This document shows positions 45,001 to 55,008 of a DNA stretch of 64,000 nt, piece by piece; position 1 is the first letter of the stretch; each line of letters begins with the position of its first letter. Origin of the DNA: Bacillus gaemokensis. Lineage in GTDB: Bacteria > Bacillota > Bacilli > Bacillales > Bacillaceae_G. The notes under the pieces were generated by a model that saw only the letters and a list, made by a program, of their open reading frames with translations, had not been told where the DNA came from and did no database searches. The DNA is taken from contig NZ_LTAQ01000023.1 in NCBI RefSeq assembly GCF_001590835.1, positions 2,596-66,595 on the forward strand. The letters run 5' to 3'. A program made the translations under genes and the position numbers.

Positions 45001-45758
45001 TTGACCCAATATTGACTGCCATCGGCTGTTCGATCCAGAAAACCATACTCAATTAAATACCTTCTTAAAGTTACAAAATCCGGATATACATTTTCTAAAA
45101 TTTCGTTAACTTCTTTTTCTGTATACTTCTCGCTACTATCAAACTTTTTCACTAAATGTTTTAAAATAATCAGTTTACGCTTTTGTTTCTTCGGAAATTT
45201 GGAAAGCGGCCCATCTATCCCTTCCGTAAAATGTATTTTCAACACTTCTTCATTCTCTGCCTCTGTAATATTGTAACGATCATCGACCATTGTAGCTGTT
45301 TTGTGAATAGGTAAGAATTTAGATTGTACTTTCGCTTTTTCTTCAGACAGTTCCATCAGCGCTAAAAATACTTTTGCTTGTTTCATCTTCTCCCGTAATG
45401 TAAATCGATGGTTACGAATTGTCGAAGTACTACCGCCATCCAGCTTTTTCACAACCTCTTTATCATTTAAACCCATATGAAAAAACTGAACCATCTTCTT
45501 TTGCAAATCCGTTAACCCGGTAAGTTTTTTATCAAGACTTAATAAGTACTCGAACATAGACGTATGTTCGTTTTCAATATGCAACTGCGTAAACTTCTCT
45601 GCCTCATAAAACACATTATCTTCTTGATAAATAACACCTTTAATAAACGTTTCTCCACAAGCTAAACAAATGTATTCTTCCGTATCCGATTCAAACACAT
45701 ATCCTTTTTTCAATTCTTCAACTGAAGCATCCCAAAACTTCTCTGAAATATCACTCAT
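44997..45758 (-). CDS. DUF2087 transcriptional regulator with LuxR-type HTH
   Basis: 253 residues from ATG 45758 (GGAGGA site 9 nt upstream; an in-frame TTG adjoins that site). The N-terminal CLAC zinc-knuckle-like region is followed by LuxR-like HTH (LTDLQKKMVQFFHMGLNDKEVVKKLDGGSTSTIRNHRF). C-terminal DUF2087 (LSKFPKKQKRKLIILKHLVKKFD ... FVTLRRYLIEYGFLDRT) is an HTH-type domain. It probably regulates itself and the downstream GIY-YIG gene, which is broken here. Confidence 0.82.
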   Translation of the reverse strand: MSDISEKFWDASVEELKKGYVFESDTEEYICLACGETFIKGVIYQEDNVFYEAEKFTQLHIENEHTSMFEYLLSLDKKLTGLTDLQKKMVQFFHMGLNDKEVVKKLDGGSTSTIRNHRFTLREKMKQAKVFLALMELSEEKAKVQSKFLPIHKTATMVDDRYNITEAENEEVLKIHFTEGIDGPLSKFPKKQKRKLIILKHLVKKFDSSEKYTEKEVNEILENVYPDFVTLRRYLIEYGFLDRTADGSQYWVK

Positions 45759-45981
45759 ACTAAACAATCCTCCGATTAGTTTGTTTTAAATGTAAACAAA
45801 TTATATTATCGTTTGTTATCTCTTCATTATCTTACCATGATTAAAATAAACATTTCAACATTTTGTTTACTCATTTTATAAACATTTTTAAAAATGTTTA
45901 TCTGTAGTTTTTTATTTATAATAAAGAAATTTTATTTCTAAAACTTTTCTAAACAACTATGGAGAAGTACCTCTTGATGGA

Positions 45982-46098
45982 ATAAAACTTTAATGATTTC
46001 TCACGAATTTAGCTTTTACAAAAAGGCCTCTTATCTTTCTTCTTTACTTTCACTAAAGCTCGGGATGGGGTGATTACTGCTCGTTAATGCGGGATACA
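45982..46098 (-). repeat. Degenerate second bcr1-like copy
   Basis: Minus strand CCCGCATTAACGAGCAGTAAT (from 46093) matches the left end of the 44.8-kb copy, and its far end (ATTAAAGTTTTAT, to 45982) resembles the other end. At ~117 bp it is shortened. It flanks the DUF2087 gene on the upstream side. Nothing else was recognised in 45759-46256 apart from the terminator. Confidence 0.65.
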
Positions 46099-46170
46099 AC
46101 TTAATTTCTACGAAGTAGAAATTAGTGTGAAGAAAATTCATATAAAAGAAAAGAAGTTAATTTCAAACAA

Positions 46171-46204
46171 AAAAGGTGTTTTTCACATGTAAAAAACACC
46201 TTTT
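46171..46204. terminator. Terminator hairpin downstream of the small lipoprotein gene
   Basis: AAAAGGTGTTTTT / AAAAACACCTTTT stem with ACATG-type loop, in position to end the minus-strand gene at 46257. Confidence 0.8.
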
Positions 46205-46256
46205 CAATCTGTATATATTTGTTAATAAAATGCAACTTCCGTCACCAATCTGACTT

Positions 46257-46421
46257 TTACCCGTTTTTCTTTACAATATCTATCAAAATCTTACTTACTT
46301 TTAAGATTTCTTGTTTATTATTTTGTTGATTCCAATTTCCCTTTAATCCACTCGAACAACCACTAATAGCTAAAACACTTACATATACCAAGCATATTCG
46401 TATAGTCTTTTTATAAATCAC
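46257..46421 (-). CDS. Small putative lipoprotein
   Basis: 54 residues from GTG 46421 (AAGGA site 7 nt upstream). MIYKKTIRICLVYVSVLAISGC is a lipoprotein signal peptide with lipobox AISGC; about 33 residues would remain after processing. No domain was recognised. The short mature part could mean a truncated gene. Confidence 0.5.
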   Translation of the reverse strand: MIYKKTIRICLVYVSVLAISGCSSGLKGNWNQQNNKQEILKVSKILIDIVKKNG

Positions 46422-46634
46422 CCTATCATCCTTAATAAACATCGCTGATTAATCGAACTATTCATTACAAAATGTAGATACAACACGTTAGTGAAAAGAA
46501 ATCATTTTGCGGTTCCTACCAAAAAAATTTACATGAATTATACGAAGATGAAATATGCAATTATGCATCTTTTTATGTTTTATCAATATATCGTGATTTA
46601 ATTATTTTACACTTATAACATAGAGGTGACATAC

Positions 46635-47054
46635 TTGAAATTCAAAGTTAAAAAAAATCCAATTCATATGATTTTATTTTTATTATTAACGACTATTTTA
46701 TTTGTTCTACTTTTCATACAAGATGGTGACCCTATTTTTTTCACGTTTATAACATTAATAAATCTCTTCAACCTTTCCTCTCTATACAACTCTAATTATG
46801 AAATAACTGAATCCTCCCTTGTAGTTAAGTACGGTTTTATAAATCATACTGAAATCCCTTTTGAAAATATACGTCATGTTAAATATTCCGGAAAACAACT
46901 TGATTCAGAAAAATGGACGAGACAACGATTAGAAATTACATATGGATTATTTGATGCTTTAATAGCTTTTGTACCACAGGAAGAAGAAAAGTTTATCAGT
47001 TTGTTAACAGAAAAATGCCCCAATATGAAAGTAATAGAGCAAAAAGTTAAGTAA
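46635..47054 (+). CDS. Membrane protein with bacterial PH-like domain
   Basis: 139 residues from TTG 46635 (GAGGTG site 6 nt upstream; an in-frame GTG at 46626 is part of that site). Two spans at the N-terminus are followed by YEITESSLVVKYGFINHTEIPFENIRHV, typical of bPH (DUF1200/YdbT-like) proteins. Function unknown. Followed by a strong hairpin at 47155-47192. Confidence 0.6.
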   Translation: MKFKVKKNPIHMILFLLLTTILFVLLFIQDGDPIFFTFITLINLFNLSSLYNSNYEITESSLVVKYGFINHTEIPFENIRHVKYSGKQLDSEKWTRQRLEITYGLFDALIAFVPQEEEKFISLLTEKCPNMKVIEQKVK

Positions 47055-47499
47055 TGATTTTACATAAAGTATTACTTATAAGAAATTACAACATGATAAT
47101 TTCTTTTGTTTTAATATCGTACTCAAAAAAGAATAAGCTAAAATATATTTATATCCTCATAACGAAAAATTGATTATTTTTTCGTTATGAGGATTTTATT
47201 TTCCAACTTCCCCTGTACTATATAATGTAAAATATAGGGATTTCTAACCAAGGACAGAATATACCATTCATGAAACTTCTACCTAAATAAGATTATTTTA
47301 TAGACAAAATGAAAAAAATACCGTTATAATATAAACGAAAATAAAATACGTTTACTTTTGTCTCTATCAAATTCAAGACCTAACTAAGTATTCATCTTAA
47401 AATTCAAATGAACTTTCCCCACTAATATTACTAAACACAAAAAGCTTTTATTATCTTAACTAACGAACATATGAAACTATATTTACTGGAGGGATAAAC
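47055..47499 (+). other. Intergenic region with terminator (47155-47192) and glycosyltransferase promoter region
   Basis: CCTCATAACGAAAAA (47155-47169) pairs with TTTTTCGTTATGAGG (47178-47192), followed by a T-rich stretch. The remaining ~300 bp before the glycosyltransferase are AT-rich with no recognised motif or gene. Confidence 0.75.
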
Positions 47500-48720
47500 A
47501 TGAAAAAAGCACTTTACATCACCATAGGTGGAGAAGGTCATGTAAATCCAACGCTAGGATTGGTGCATGATTTAGTAAAACGAGGAGAGCGTATTGTTTA
47601 TTATTCATCAAATCATTTTGAAGAAAAAATCCAAAAAGTAGGTGCTCAATTCCGTCCCATTAATCAGGAGGCTCAAAGAATGCTTGCAGAAAATATGAGC
47701 CTCATGGCTTCCCAGCCCCGAGAATATTTATTACAATTTTTAAATGCAATGGAAATAATCACTGATTCCATTGCAGAGGAAATTTCTAACGAAGAGTATG
47801 ATTACATGATATATGATGCACAGTCTTTGCCTGGAAAATGGATTGCCCACCAAAGCAAGTTATTATCTATTGCAACTTGGACAACATTTGCATTTTCACA
47901 AGATCCAAAAGAGAATATGTCCCTAACAGGAGCAAATGATATGGAGCGAAAAACAGAGAGTTTGGCCATGCTAAAAGCATTTTTACAATTAGAAGAAATT
48001 GCAAAACGCAAACAATATTTAGAACTCAAATACAAACTTAAGCTATCTGATAATTTTCTACTTTGTCCTGGATCAGGGAATCTAAATATTGTCTTCACTT
48101 CTTCCTATTTCCAAAGAAATAGCGATGCTTTTAAGAATGACTATATTTTTGTCGGTCCTTCCATCCCCGAAGATGAAAATCTGAACGATTTTCCAGTTGA
48201 TGCATTAAAAAAAACACATGTAATTTATATTTCCATGGGAACCATAATGAACAACCAGCCTGAATTCTATCAAAAATGCTTCGCCGCATTAAAAGATTTA
48301 AATGTTCAAGTGGTACTTAGTATAGGCAAGCAATTAACTGTAGAGCAGCTAGGAGATATACCAGATAATTTTATTGTTCGTAACTATATTCCCCAATTAG
48401 GTGTACTACGTCAAACTGATGTCTTTATTAGCCATTGCGGAATGAATAGCACAAGTGAATCCCTTTACTTTGAAGTCCCTCTAGTTATGCTTCCTATTAT
48501 AAATGATCAACACATGATAGCGGAACGAGTGAAAGAGCTTGGTGCAGGAGCTATATTAAATATTCAACAAATATCAGCCGAGGATATCAAACAAACAGTT
48601 AGTGAAATTTTGGGGAACCCTTTGTATAAAAACAACACAAAAAAAATTAGTCAATCATTCCGTGATGCAGGCGGTTATTCTAGAGCAGCTGATGAGATTT
48701 TCAAATTTACTCGTTCATAA
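47500..48720 (+). CDS. MGT-family glycosyltransferase (UGT-like)
   Basis: 406 residues, GT-B fold (GT1). The N-terminal GGEGHVNPTLGLVHDLVKRGERIVYYSS acceptor domain and C-terminal donor motif FISHCGMNSTSESLYFEVPLVMLPIINDQ fit macrolide-type UDP-glucosyltransferases such as YjiC. It likely transfers glucose to small hydrophobic molecules such as antibiotics or flavonoids. GGAGGG site at the ATG; a terminator follows at 48730. Confidence 0.87.
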   Translation: MKKALYITIGGEGHVNPTLGLVHDLVKRGERIVYYSSNHFEEKIQKVGAQFRPINQEAQRMLAENMSLMASQPREYLLQFLNAMEIITDSIAEEISNEEYDYMIYDAQSLPGKWIAHQSKLLSIATWTTFAFSQDPKENMSLTGANDMERKTESLAMLKAFLQLEEIAKRKQYLELKYKLKLSDNFLLCPGSGNLNIVFTSSYFQRNSDAFKNDYIFVGPSIPEDENLNDFPVDALKKTHVIYISMGTIMNNQPEFYQKCFAALKDLNVQVVLSIGKQLTVEQLGDIPDNFIVRNYIPQLGVLRQTDVFISHCGMNSTSESLYFEVPLVMLPIINDQHMIAERVKELGAGAILNIQQISAEDIKQTVSEILGNPLYKNNTKKISQSFRDAGGYSRAADEIFKFTRS

Positions 48721-48729
48721 AAAACAATG

Positions 48730-48765
48730 AAGATCTATGTTTTTCCTAAACATAGATCTTTTTTT
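48730..48765 (+). terminator. Terminator after the glycosyltransferase gene
   Basis: AAGATCTATGTTT / AAACATAGATCTT stem with a T-run. Confidence 0.9.
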
Positions 48766-48904
48766 AATCCATAATTCTTATCGTTTACCCCCTATTACCT
48801 GCATTACTTTTCATCTCATGAATGCCCTCTTCTTAACAACCCAATCAAATTGAAAACTAAAATCGTACAACAAACCGCATTTCCAATTGAATTTCATGCA
48901 AAGA

Positions 48905-48932
48905 GCCAAGATTCTTAAATTAGAATCTTGGC
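48905..48932 (-). terminator. Terminator of fumC
   Basis: GCCAAGATTCT / AGAATCTTGGC perfect 11-bp stem 20 bp after the fumC stop codon. Confidence 0.75.
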
Positions 48933-48951
48933 TTCCTATCATTCATTCAAA

Positions 48952-50340
48952 TTATTCTTTTGGAGCAATCATTTTCTTTGGATCTACAATTTCATCAAAC
49001 TGTTCTTCTGTTAATAATCCTGATTGTAATGCTGCTTCTTTTAAAGTTAAGCCTTCTTTATGAGCATGCTTAGCAATTTCCGCTGCATTTTCATATCCGA
49101 TATGTGGATTTAATGCTGTAACAAGCATTAAGGAACGATTTACATTTTGATTAATTACTTCTTCATTTGCTTCAATACCGACTGCACATTTATCATTAAA
49201 TGAAACTGTCGCATCTGCTAATAAACGAGCTGATTGTAAGAAATTATAAGCAATTACTGGCTTAAATACATTTAGCTCAAAGTTACCTTGACTCGCTGCA
49301 AATCCAATTGTTGCATCATTCCCCATAACTTGCGCTGCAACCATCGTTAATGCTTCACTTTGCGTTGGATTTATTTTACCTGGCATAATTGAGCTTCCTG
49401 GCTCATTTGCAGGAATAATAATTTCACCAAGGCCACTACGTGGGCCACTTGCAAGCCAGCGCACATCATTAGCAATTTTCATTAAATCAGCAGCTAACGC
49501 TTTTAATGCACCGTGTGCGAACACAGCCTCATCATGACTTGTTAATGCATGAAACTTATTTGGTGCTGACACAAATTGTTTACCTGTAAATTGGCTAATT
49601 TCTTCTGCCACCATTTCTCCAAACTTCGGATGAGCATTGATTCCTGTTCCAACTGCAGTACCACCAATTGCAAGCTCTTTCATATATGTATTGCTATCTA
49701 CAATCATGCGCTCTGTTTTTTCGAGCATTCGATGCCAACCGCTAATTTCTTGTCCTAATGTTAAAGGCGTTGCATCTTGCAGGTGCGTACGACCAATTTT
49801 AATAATATGTTCAAAAGCAGTTACTTTTTGGTGTAATGTTTCTTTTAATTTCGTAATTGCTGGTAACACTTGATTCTCCACCGCAATTACACAAGCAACG
49901 TGAAGCGCCGTTGGGAATGTATCATTTGAACTTTGAGACATGTTTACATCATCATTTGGATGAATATGTACATCAAGCCCTTTTTCTTTTAGAATTTGAT
50001 TCCCTCGGTTTGCAATTACTTCATTTACATTCATATTAGATTGTGTCCCGCTACCCGTCTGCCATACAACAAGCGGGAAATGTTCATTCCATTTTCCTGC
50101 TAGAATCTCATCAACAGCTTCTACGATCGCCTGCGTTTTTTCTTCTGATAACTTTCCTAATTTCTGATTACTAATCGCTGCACTTTTCTTTAAAATTGCA
50201 AATGCTTGTACAATTTCAAGTGGCATATGCTCTGTTCCAATTGGAAAATTCTCTTTACTACGCTGCGTTTGTGCTGCCCATAATTTATCAGCTGGAACTT
50301 TCATTTCTCCTAATGTATCTCTTTCGATTCTGTACTCCAT
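48952..50340 (-). CDS. fumC: Class II fumarate hydratase
   Basis: Interconverts fumarate and malate in the TCA cycle. 462 residues. [15 protein letters not shown], the catalytic loop [13 protein letters not shown] and [17 protein letters not shown] distinguish it from the aspartase at 22558-23997, to which it is homologous. Monocistronic, between two terminators. Confidence 0.95.
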   Translation of the reverse strand: MEYRIERDTLGEMKVPADKLWAAQTQRSKENFPIGTEHMPLEIVQAFAILKKSAAISNQKLGKLSEEKTQAIVEAVDEILAGKWNEHFPLVVWQTGSGTQSNMNVNEVIANRGNQILKEKGLDVHIHPNDDVNMSQSSNDTFPTALHVACVIAVENQVLPAITKLKETLHQKVTAFEHIIKIGRTHLQDATPLTLGQEISGWHRMLEKTERMIVDSNTYMKELAIGGTAVGTGINAHPKFGEMVAEEISQFTGKQFVSAPNKFHALTSHDEAVFAHGALKALAADLMKIANDVRWLASGPRSGLGEIIIPANEPGSSIMPGKINPTQSEALTMVAAQVMGNDATIGFAASQGNFELNVFKPVIAYNFLQSARLLADATVSFNDKCAVGIEANEEVINQNVNRSLMLVTALNPHIGYENAAEIAKHAHKEGLTLKEAALQSGLLTEEQFDEIVDPKKMIAPKE

Positions 50341-50470
50341 TTTTTCATCCCCTTGAAAATAAAATACCTACGTGTTTTATTTTAACAGACTTTCATTCGA
50401 ATGATAAGTATTCTCACTCGTGTGTATAAATATTTCTACTTATTTATCATATATTTAACATTTTATACAA

Positions 50471-50513
50471 CAAAAAAATCATCCTCTACATTACGTAAAG
50501 GATGATTTTTTTG
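50471..50513. terminator. Terminator of nhaC
   Basis: AAAAAAATCATCCT / AGGATGATTTTTTT stem just after the nhaC stop; symmetrical, so it may work both ways. Confidence 0.85.
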
Positions 50514-50521
50514 TACTATTA

Positions 50522-51925
50522 TTATGATGCCTCTTTCCCTTTTTCAGCATCATCAACATACCAAATAAATTTCCCTGTGTATCCATAAATCACCGCTAAT
50601 GCTAATGATACGAAACTCATCCACATGAATGGAATATATGATAATGTTGCCACACCTAAAATACCAGCCATAAAGATCCCGTTATCAGACCATGGAACCA
50701 TACCTGAAGTTAATGTTCCACCTACTTCTGAGTTACGAGCTAATATGCGGCGATCTAACTTCAATTTATCATAGCTGTCTTGCATAATTTTTGGTGTTAA
50801 AATTAGTGATACATACATCGCACAACCAAATACGTTTGCTAGGAAAGCAACGATTAATGTGGAAAGTGTTACATTTCCTGCAGAGTTTAGTTTCTTCTCA
50901 AATTTTGATACGATTACTTTTAAAACACCTAATTTTTCAAGTAATCCTCCAAAACCTAATCCAAAAATAATAACAGCTACTGAACTAAGCATACCATTGA
51001 TTCCACCGCGATTTAACAGCTTATCAATAAAGTCCACACCTGATTGAATAGAGAAACCATTATATGCTGTTCCAATTGCATCACCGAAATGCATACCTTG
51101 GAACAGAGTTGCCCAAATTGCACCGAGTAGCGCTCCCATTGCAATTGTTGGCATTGATGGTTTTTTCATTGCTAATAATGCAATAACAATAACCGCTGGA
51201 ACAAGCATCCATATTTTAATATCAAATTGCTTTAATAAAGCTTCTTTTAAAAATTCTACTTTGTTTAAATCAACATTATCTCCGCCATATATCCACCCGG
51301 CAATTGTAAACATAATACCGGTAATAATATATGCTGGAACATCTAATACGAGCATAGCACGAACGTGTGCAATAACATCTACTTTCGCCATAGAAGCGGC
51401 AAGTACTGTACTATCAGAAAGTGGAGATAACTTGTCTCCAAAATAAGCTCCTGAAAGAACGGCTCCGGCAACTAATGGAAGAGGTAAACCGAGCCCTTCA
51501 CCGATTGCCATCATAGCGATACCAGCTGTACCAACTGTTCCCCATGATGTCCCTGTTGCAATAGAGGTAATGGAGCAAATTATTAAGGTTGCTAATAAGA
51601 ATATGCTTGGATGAATGAATTCTAATCCATAATAGATTAATGTCGGCACAACTCCGCCAGCAATCCATGTCCCAATTAATGCTCCTACAGCAACTAAAAT
51701 AAGAACGGCTTCTAATCCGTTGGAAATTCCTTTCGTAATTGCATCTTGCAATTCTTGATAACGAAATCCTAATCTTAGTCCAAGCGCAATCACTAAAAAC
51801 CATGAAATAAATAGCGCTAGTTGAATTGGCAGATTAAAAATCGTTTGAAAGGAAAAGACGACAGCAAGAAACAGTAATAAAAGAATGATGATTTCTGGAA
51901 TCGATGGTAATCTTACACTTTTCAT
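50522..51925 (-). CDS. nhaC: Na+/H+ antiporter NhaC family
   Basis: 467 residues, about eleven spans. GTSWGTVGTAGIAMMAIGEGLG, SGAYFGDKLSPLSDSTVLAAS and SGMVPWSDNGIFMAG are NhaC signatures. It exports Na+ (or exchanges malate and lactate in some paralogues such as MleN), so a malate-Na+/lactate-H+ role cannot be excluded. AAGGAGAG site at the ATG. Confidence 0.88.
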   Translation of the reverse strand: MKSVRLPSIPEIIILLLLFLAVVFSFQTIFNLPIQLALFISWFLVIALGLRLGFRYQELQDAITKGISNGLEAVLILVAVGALIGTWIAGGVVPTLIYYGLEFIHPSIFLLATLIICSITSIATGTSWGTVGTAGIAMMAIGEGLGLPLPLVAGAVLSGAYFGDKLSPLSDSTVLAASMAKVDVIAHVRAMLVLDVPAYIITGIMFTIAGWIYGGDNVDLNKVEFLKEALLKQFDIKIWMLVPAVIVIALLAMKKPSMPTIAMGALLGAIWATLFQGMHFGDAIGTAYNGFSIQSGVDFIDKLLNRGGINGMLSSVAVIIFGLGFGGLLEKLGVLKVIVSKFEKKLNSAGNVTLSTLIVAFLANVFGCAMYVSLILTPKIMQDSYDKLKLDRRILARNSEVGGTLTSGMVPWSDNGIFMAGILGVATLSYIPFMWMSFVSLALAVIYGYTGKFIWYVDDAEKGKEAS

Positions 51926-52320
51926 TTGCTTCTCTCCTTACAAGTCGATAACATGATGTATGTCGTCTTACGTATGTACTATATACAATTTGCGAAGACA
52001 AAACGTAATTTTCATATTATTTCGATTTATTTTTCCAGTATAATATATATACAACCTTTTCTATTGTAAAAGTAGATTGAGCATTTCGCAATGAAAATTA
52101 TAAAAAATGTTATATTTTTATTTATGATTTACAAAACACATATTAAAAATTTAAGAAAAGAACCAATTTATACATCAATAATTAGCAATGCTACACAATT
52201 GCTGATCATAAAAAACCACAAAAACACTTCTTTTCAACATAATTACTAAACATGTTCACATTTCTAATGTGTCCAACTTACACATAATTACTAAATGAAG
52301 AGATTGCGTTTGTAGAACAT
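51926..52320. other. AT-rich intergenic region with a 14-bp direct repeat
   Basis: ACATAATTACTAAA occurs twice (52237-52250 and 52282-52295). No gene was recognised. The nhaC promoter must lie near the left side; the repeat function is unknown. Confidence 0.5.
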
Positions 52321-52362
52321 AAAAAGGCTGTCTTTACTTATTAGAGCAAAGACAGCCTTTTT
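52321..52362. terminator. Terminator of the ABC transporter operon
   Basis: AAAAAGGCTGTCTTT / AAAGACAGCCTTTTT perfect 15-bp stem right after the permease stop. Confidence 0.92.
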
Positions 52363-52365
52363 ATT

Positions 52366-53196
52366 TTAATGTACAAGATCTTTTCTTTTAAAATCATACA
52401 AACTTAATATAAGGAAAAGTGCAAAGTGTACCAATAAAATTCCCACTCCTAAAAGCACACCATCATGATTCAAAATTTTCTCATGAAACTTTGTATAACC
52501 GAAGATGAAATATGGGTTAACGGATAATCCTAAGCTTCCGATAATATTCATCGCTAATAATAGACCGACACCAACACCAATTGCATTCGCTGTACTGTTC
52601 ATTTTTATAGAGATATAAATCACAATCGCTGCAACAGCAAGCAAGAATAAGAACACTGCCCCATTCATTTGAAGAAGAGCCCACATCCCTTCAAATATTG
52701 ATAATTCTACCTTGCCATAACTAGGGTGTTGCAGTATAAATTTTTCTCCAAGACCAAACAAATAAGAACCGCTTATTATAGAAACACTAAAATTGAATAA
52801 TAGAAAGAATACAATAATAACACTTAATGCTATCAATTTACTAAAAATGACAGAAGTCCTTTTTACCCCTTGTAACAAGGGTAACTTCAATGTTCCGTCC
52901 CTATATTCATCCGTTATACTACTTGCCGCCAGTACAATAATGTATACCACTAATAAAAAACTTGATATCCCATCTAATGTAACAACACTTGCTGAAAAAC
53001 CATTTAATACAATTTTAGGAACATCCGGTAGATTTAAATTGGCAGGAATATTGTCTTTAATTGTATCCATATTCGACATCATATTCTTCGTAGAAACGAA
53101 TGTAATAATTACATAAAGAAGAGAAATGGCAATAAACACATACATTCTTTTTCCAGAAAACATTTTTATCAGTTCATTTCCAACCATTTTAAGCAT
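52366..53196 (-). CDS. ABC-2 type permease
   Basis: 276 residues with six membrane spans, and the ABC-2 membrane feature SITDEYRDGTLKLPLLQGVKR between the second and third. It overlaps the ATPase gene by 8 bp. The pair resembles bacitracin- or lantibiotic-type two-gene ABC exporters, but no sensor kinase pair is adjacent. Substrate unknown. Confidence 0.83.
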   Translation of the reverse strand: MLKMVGNELIKMFSGKRMYVFIAISLLYVIITFVSTKNMMSNMDTIKDNIPANLNLPDVPKIVLNGFSASVVTLDGISSFLLVVYIIVLAASSITDEYRDGTLKLPLLQGVKRTSVIFSKLIALSVIIVFFLLFNFSVSIISGSYLFGLGEKFILQHPSYGKVELSIFEGMWALLQMNGAVFLFLLAVAAIVIYISIKMNSTANAIGVGVGLLLAMNIIGSLGLSVNPYFIFGYTKFHEKILNHDGVLLGVGILLVHFALFLILSLYDFKRKDLVH

Positions 53197-53923
53197 AAAC
53201 CATCGCTCCTTTTACTGTATCAAAGAATAAATGTTCTAAAGAACCTATTTCTTGGTCAAGATTCTCTCGCTTACAATCTAATAACAATTTTCCTTTATCC
53301 AAAATCAGAAATCGCGTACATACTTGTTCAAGTTCATGTAAAATATGACTTGATATAAGTAGTCCTATTTTCTCCTTCTCCGCTAGCTCTTTAATCATCG
53401 CCCTCATATCCCGTATTCCTTGTGGATCTAATCCATTTGTTGGCTCATCCAGAATTAACAAATCTGGTTTTTTTAATAAAGACATTGCAATTCCAAGACG
53501 TTGCTTCATTCCTAATGAATATTCTTTCACCTTATCTTTAGCTCGCGCTTGTAGTTGCACAAGATTGAGAACTTCCCAAATTCTTTCCTCTGATACATCA
53601 TTTAAATTGGCTACTAACTTCAAATTTTTATATCCTGAAAGATTACCATGAAAGCTTGGATTTTCTACAATTGCTCCTACTTTTTTCATCGCTTGACTAA
53701 ATTCACTATCAATATTGTGTCCACCAATTTTTACAGTTCCACCATCACGATGAATTAAATTTAAAATCATGCGGATTGTTGTTGTTTTGCCAGCACCATT
53801 CGGTCCAATAAAACCTACAACATCTCCTTCATAAACTTGAAAACTCATATTTTCTACAACTGGTATATTCCGAAAAGATTTACGGATTTCAGAAACTTCT
53901 AACAGTACACTTTTCTGATTCAT
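53189..53923 (-). CDS. ABC transporter ATP-binding protein
   Basis: 244 residues. Walker A GPNGAGKTT, signature YSLGMKQRLGIA, Walker B LLILDEPTNGLDPQG and an SSHILHELEQ switch region are complete. Drives the permease encoded immediately downstream. Similar to BcrA-type export ATPases. AGGAGG site at the ATG. Confidence 0.9.
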   Translation of the reverse strand: MNQKSVLLEVSEIRKSFRNIPVVENMSFQVYEGDVVGFIGPNGAGKTTTIRMILNLIHRDGGTVKIGGHNIDSEFSQAMKKVGAIVENPSFHGNLSGYKNLKLVANLNDVSEERIWEVLNLVQLQARAKDKVKEYSLGMKQRLGIAMSLLKKPDLLILDEPTNGLDPQGIRDMRAMIKELAEKEKIGLLISSHILHELEQVCTRFLILDKGKLLLDCKRENLDQEIGSLEHLFFDTVKGAMVYA

Positions 53924-54239
53924 TATTAAACCTCCTAAGTTAGCTATTTGTCCTTCATCTAATACATCATCTAATGAATTATGTTTTATTGCGCTTAGAA
54001 GTTATATTTTCTTCTTGAAACAACATCAGTTCATTGCTGCAAATCACCTGCTTCCTAATTTATACAATGAAGTTTTTTCCATTTTCAACTACATATTATC
54101 ATTTAGTACTATTAATTGCAAGGTACTAATTTATATTTTTAAGTAATTTTCTGAAAATAAAAAAGCATACACCCTTTTTATTACTGAATAGATGCACGCT
54201 TATTTTCTTATGCAATTTTATTTTTATCTTAAAACTCTC
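53924..54239. other. Intergenic region between ABC and methyltransferase genes
   Basis: About 316 bp, AT-rich. A weak hairpin (GCATACACC / imperfect GATGCACGC, ~54164-54200) with flanking T's on the minus strand may terminate the methyltransferase gene. No gene seen. Confidence 0.45.
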
Positions 54240-54893
54240 TCACCCTTTATACATATTTTGTAATTCTTCTTTTTTATCCATAAATTTATCACTATTCCCT
54301 TTGGGAAACAAAACCCCTAGACCATATGAATGTTCAAATTCCAAATGAGGATATTGATTTTTTAATTCATCCCACAATTTATAAACACCGAAATTGTCCC
54401 TTTTTACTGCAATATCATGGAATAAGACAATTCCGTTCTCTGAAACTTTAGGGAACCACGTTTGATAATCATGAAGAACAGCCTCATACGTATGATATCC
54501 ATCAATATGCAAAATATCTATTGTTTCATCTTCAAATGTAGCAACGGCTTCATCAAAAGTAGAGCGGAGTAACATTGATATATCAGGATAACTATTTTCA
54601 CTAACTCTCTTTACTATATAAAAAACGTATTCTCCATAAGAGCCAGTGTGTTCATCACCTTGCCAAGTGTCAACTGCAAAGCATTTAGTAGATAGCCCCT
54701 CATCCTTGACTCCTTGGCAAAAACTAAAAAATGAAGCACCGAGATGAGTACCTAATTCAACTATCCTTTTCGGTTTTATAAATCGAACTAAGTCGTATGC
54801 AAAGTCCATATGCCCACTCCATGCGGAAATACCTCGAATAACATTACCAAAAACATCTAATTCATATACAGGTTTGTGAACAATCCATTCCAT
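54240..54893 (-). CDS. Class I SAM-dependent methyltransferase (CmcI/TylF-like fold)
   Basis: 217 residues from ATG 54893 (AAGGAGAC upstream; an in-frame ATG at 54911 precedes that site). RIVELGTHLGASFFSF is SAM motif I, FAVDTWQGDEHTGSYGE the acidic turn, and IDILHIDGYHTYEAVLHDYQTWFPKV with GIVLFHDI the later motifs seen in Methyltransf_24 proteins. Substrate unknown. Confidence 0.78.
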   Translation of the reverse strand: MEWIVHKPVYELDVFGNVIRGISAWSGHMDFAYDLVRFIKPKRIVELGTHLGASFFSFCQGVKDEGLSTKCFAVDTWQGDEHTGSYGEYVFYIVKRVSENSYPDISMLLRSTFDEAVATFEDETIDILHIDGYHTYEAVLHDYQTWFPKVSENGIVLFHDIAVKRDNFGVYKLWDELKNQYPHLEFEHSYGLGVLFPKGNSDKFMDKKEELQNMYKG

Positions 54894-55008
54894 TTTCCGT
54901 CTCCTTAACATGTATTTGTTATTACAAAAAATTCCCTATATATGAGTCTATAGCAAACTTTTTATTATATTACTATCCGACATTATGATTTTCAAAATCC
55001 CCTTACAC

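Noticed and set aside
44821-45009. A 62-codon gene ending in a GSNTPISKFGES-type tail
   Set aside because: It is the 5' end of the GIY-YIG gene running into bcr1 sequence; the tail is repeat-derived, not a real protein.
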